Below, in pieces: positions 63,610-64,000 of a stretch of 64,000 nucleotides of DNA. Under the pieces are notes generated by a model, which searched no databases, was not told the origin of the DNA, and saw only the letters and a program-made list of their open reading frames with translations. The DNA comes from Sebaldella termitidis ATCC 33386 (GTDB taxonomy: Bacteria > Fusobacteriota > Fusobacteriia > Fusobacteriales > Leptotrichiaceae). Position numbers and translations under genes: made by a program. The DNA is taken from contig NC_013517.1 in the NCBI RefSeq assembly GCF_000024405.1, positions 806,001-870,000 of the forward strand, in the 5' to 3' direction. Positions within the stretch are counted from its first letter, which is position 1. Each line of letters begins with the position of its first letter.

Positions 63610-64000
63610 ATGTTTAAGAAAAATTCTTTGATTTTAAAAGTCATGTTTTCAATGTTATTCGTTTCAGGAATAACATTTGCCGAAGAGGCTGAAAAAGTAA
63701 TACAGAAACCAGAGGGATTTATGGCAGTGTTAACTGTAATACCGTTAATAATAATAATATTTATGCTGTACAAAAAATTCGATATGCTGGTAGCAGGATT
63801 CGTAGGCGGAGCTCTTGCAATGGTGATAGGAAAAATATCACTTGGAGAAGCAAACGGAATTTTACTAAAATCAATACCGGCTATGCTGACAATTACTGTA
63901 CCGATTATAAACTCAGCTCTTGCAATGGCAGTATTTAAATCGGGAGGGTATACTTCTGCGCTGTCACTTGTAAAGAGAGGAATAAAAGGAAAAGTAGAAT
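63610..64000 (+). CDS. Polytopic membrane protein, probable transporter (3' end outside window)
   Basis: 130 codons are visible from the ATG at 63610 (AGGAGG site) to the window edge. It begins with a signal-like helix (ILKVMFSMLFVSGITFA), then two or three hydrophobic segments: AVLTVIPLIIIIFMLY, MLVAGFVGGALAMVIG and MLTITVPIINSALAMAVF. The look is of an ion- or solute-transporter. Its place directly after the oxamate cluster suggests uptake of oxalurate or allantoin-related compounds, or export of oxamate. The family cannot be named from this fragment. Confidence 0.7.
   Translation, partial: MFKKNSLILKVMFSMLFVSGITFAEEAEKVIQKPEGFMAVLTVIPLIIIIFMLYKKFDMLVAGFVGGALAMVIGKISLGEANGILLKSIPAMLTITVPIINSALAMAVFKSGGYTSALSLVKRGIKGKVE

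Overview
This window is AT-rich bacterial chromosome, roughly one third G+C by eye. The coding style, the very large type V autotransporters with a conserved fusobacterial N-terminal block, and the gene content point to Fusobacteriota, family Leptotrichiaceae. A Sebaldella-like gut organism is the best guess, because an oxalurate/oxamate (allantoin-derived) fermentation cluster fits a host gut rich in uric acid. That species guess is inference; no rRNA or other taxonomic marker lies in the window. I saw no tRNA, rRNA, CRISPR array, insertion sequence or prophage.

Layout. 1-5.3 kb: housekeeping and small-metabolism genes (end of leuS, mnmA, a membrane protein, an ADP-ribosylglycohydrolase, a class IV aminotransferase). 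5.8-10.4 kb: an exported DUF1254/DUF1214 protein, two small envelope proteins, an M24 Xaa-Pro peptidase and a Nudix hydrolase. 10.8-33.7 kb: two giant autotransporters (2091 and 2786 aa) pointing towards each other, with nearly matching 3' ends. Between them lies a nucleoside uptake and salvage operon: BMP-family lipoprotein, ABC ATPase, two permeases, GntR regulator, nucleoside hydrolase, uridine phosphorylase. A striking operator candidate sits at its promoter. 34.3-36.1 kb, minus strand: a nitronate-monooxygenase-type flavoprotein and an unrecognised protein with an internal three-fold repeat.

36.5-40.2 kb: an HxlR regulator, then an RtcB-type RNA ligase paired with peptide chain release factor H. 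This pair is an RNA-repair and ribosome-rescue module. It is preceded by a possible 10-residue leader ORF and a hairpin that would hide the rtcB ribosome binding site. A divergent pair follows, a secreted protein and a von Willebrand A protein, sharing a palindromic control region. 40.4-46.1 kb: the heat-shock operon hrcA-grpE-dnaK-(aldose epimerase)-dnaJ behind a perfect CIRCE operator. 46.2-52.9 kb: 6-phosphogluconolactonase, then an envelope and RNA-quality run (yajC, amidase, GerMN-like protein, yqeK, rnr, a secreted protein, smpB).

53.0-57.7 kb: a redox and stress-response stretch with an aldo/keto reductase, a MarR/SRPBCC operon divergent from a PadR/flavoprotein operon across a near-perfect 34-bp palindrome, and a protein that joins two CDGSH iron-sulfur motifs to a ferredoxin-like segment. 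57.7-64.0 kb: a GntR regulator divergent from fdrA, ylbE, ylbF and a carbamate kinase gene. This is the set known in E. coli as the oxamic transcarbamylase plus carbamate kinase that makes ATP at the end of anaerobic allantoin breakdown. A truncated membrane protein, possibly its transporter, follows at the window edge.

The most interesting items for follow-up are the leader and hairpin in front of rtcB-prfH, the three-box operator of the nucleoside operon, the inverted autotransporter paralogues, the repeat protein at 35.4-36.1 kb, and the 5' hairpin of the CDGSH gene. All promoters, operators and hairpins were found by eye. None was tested by folding software or alignment.
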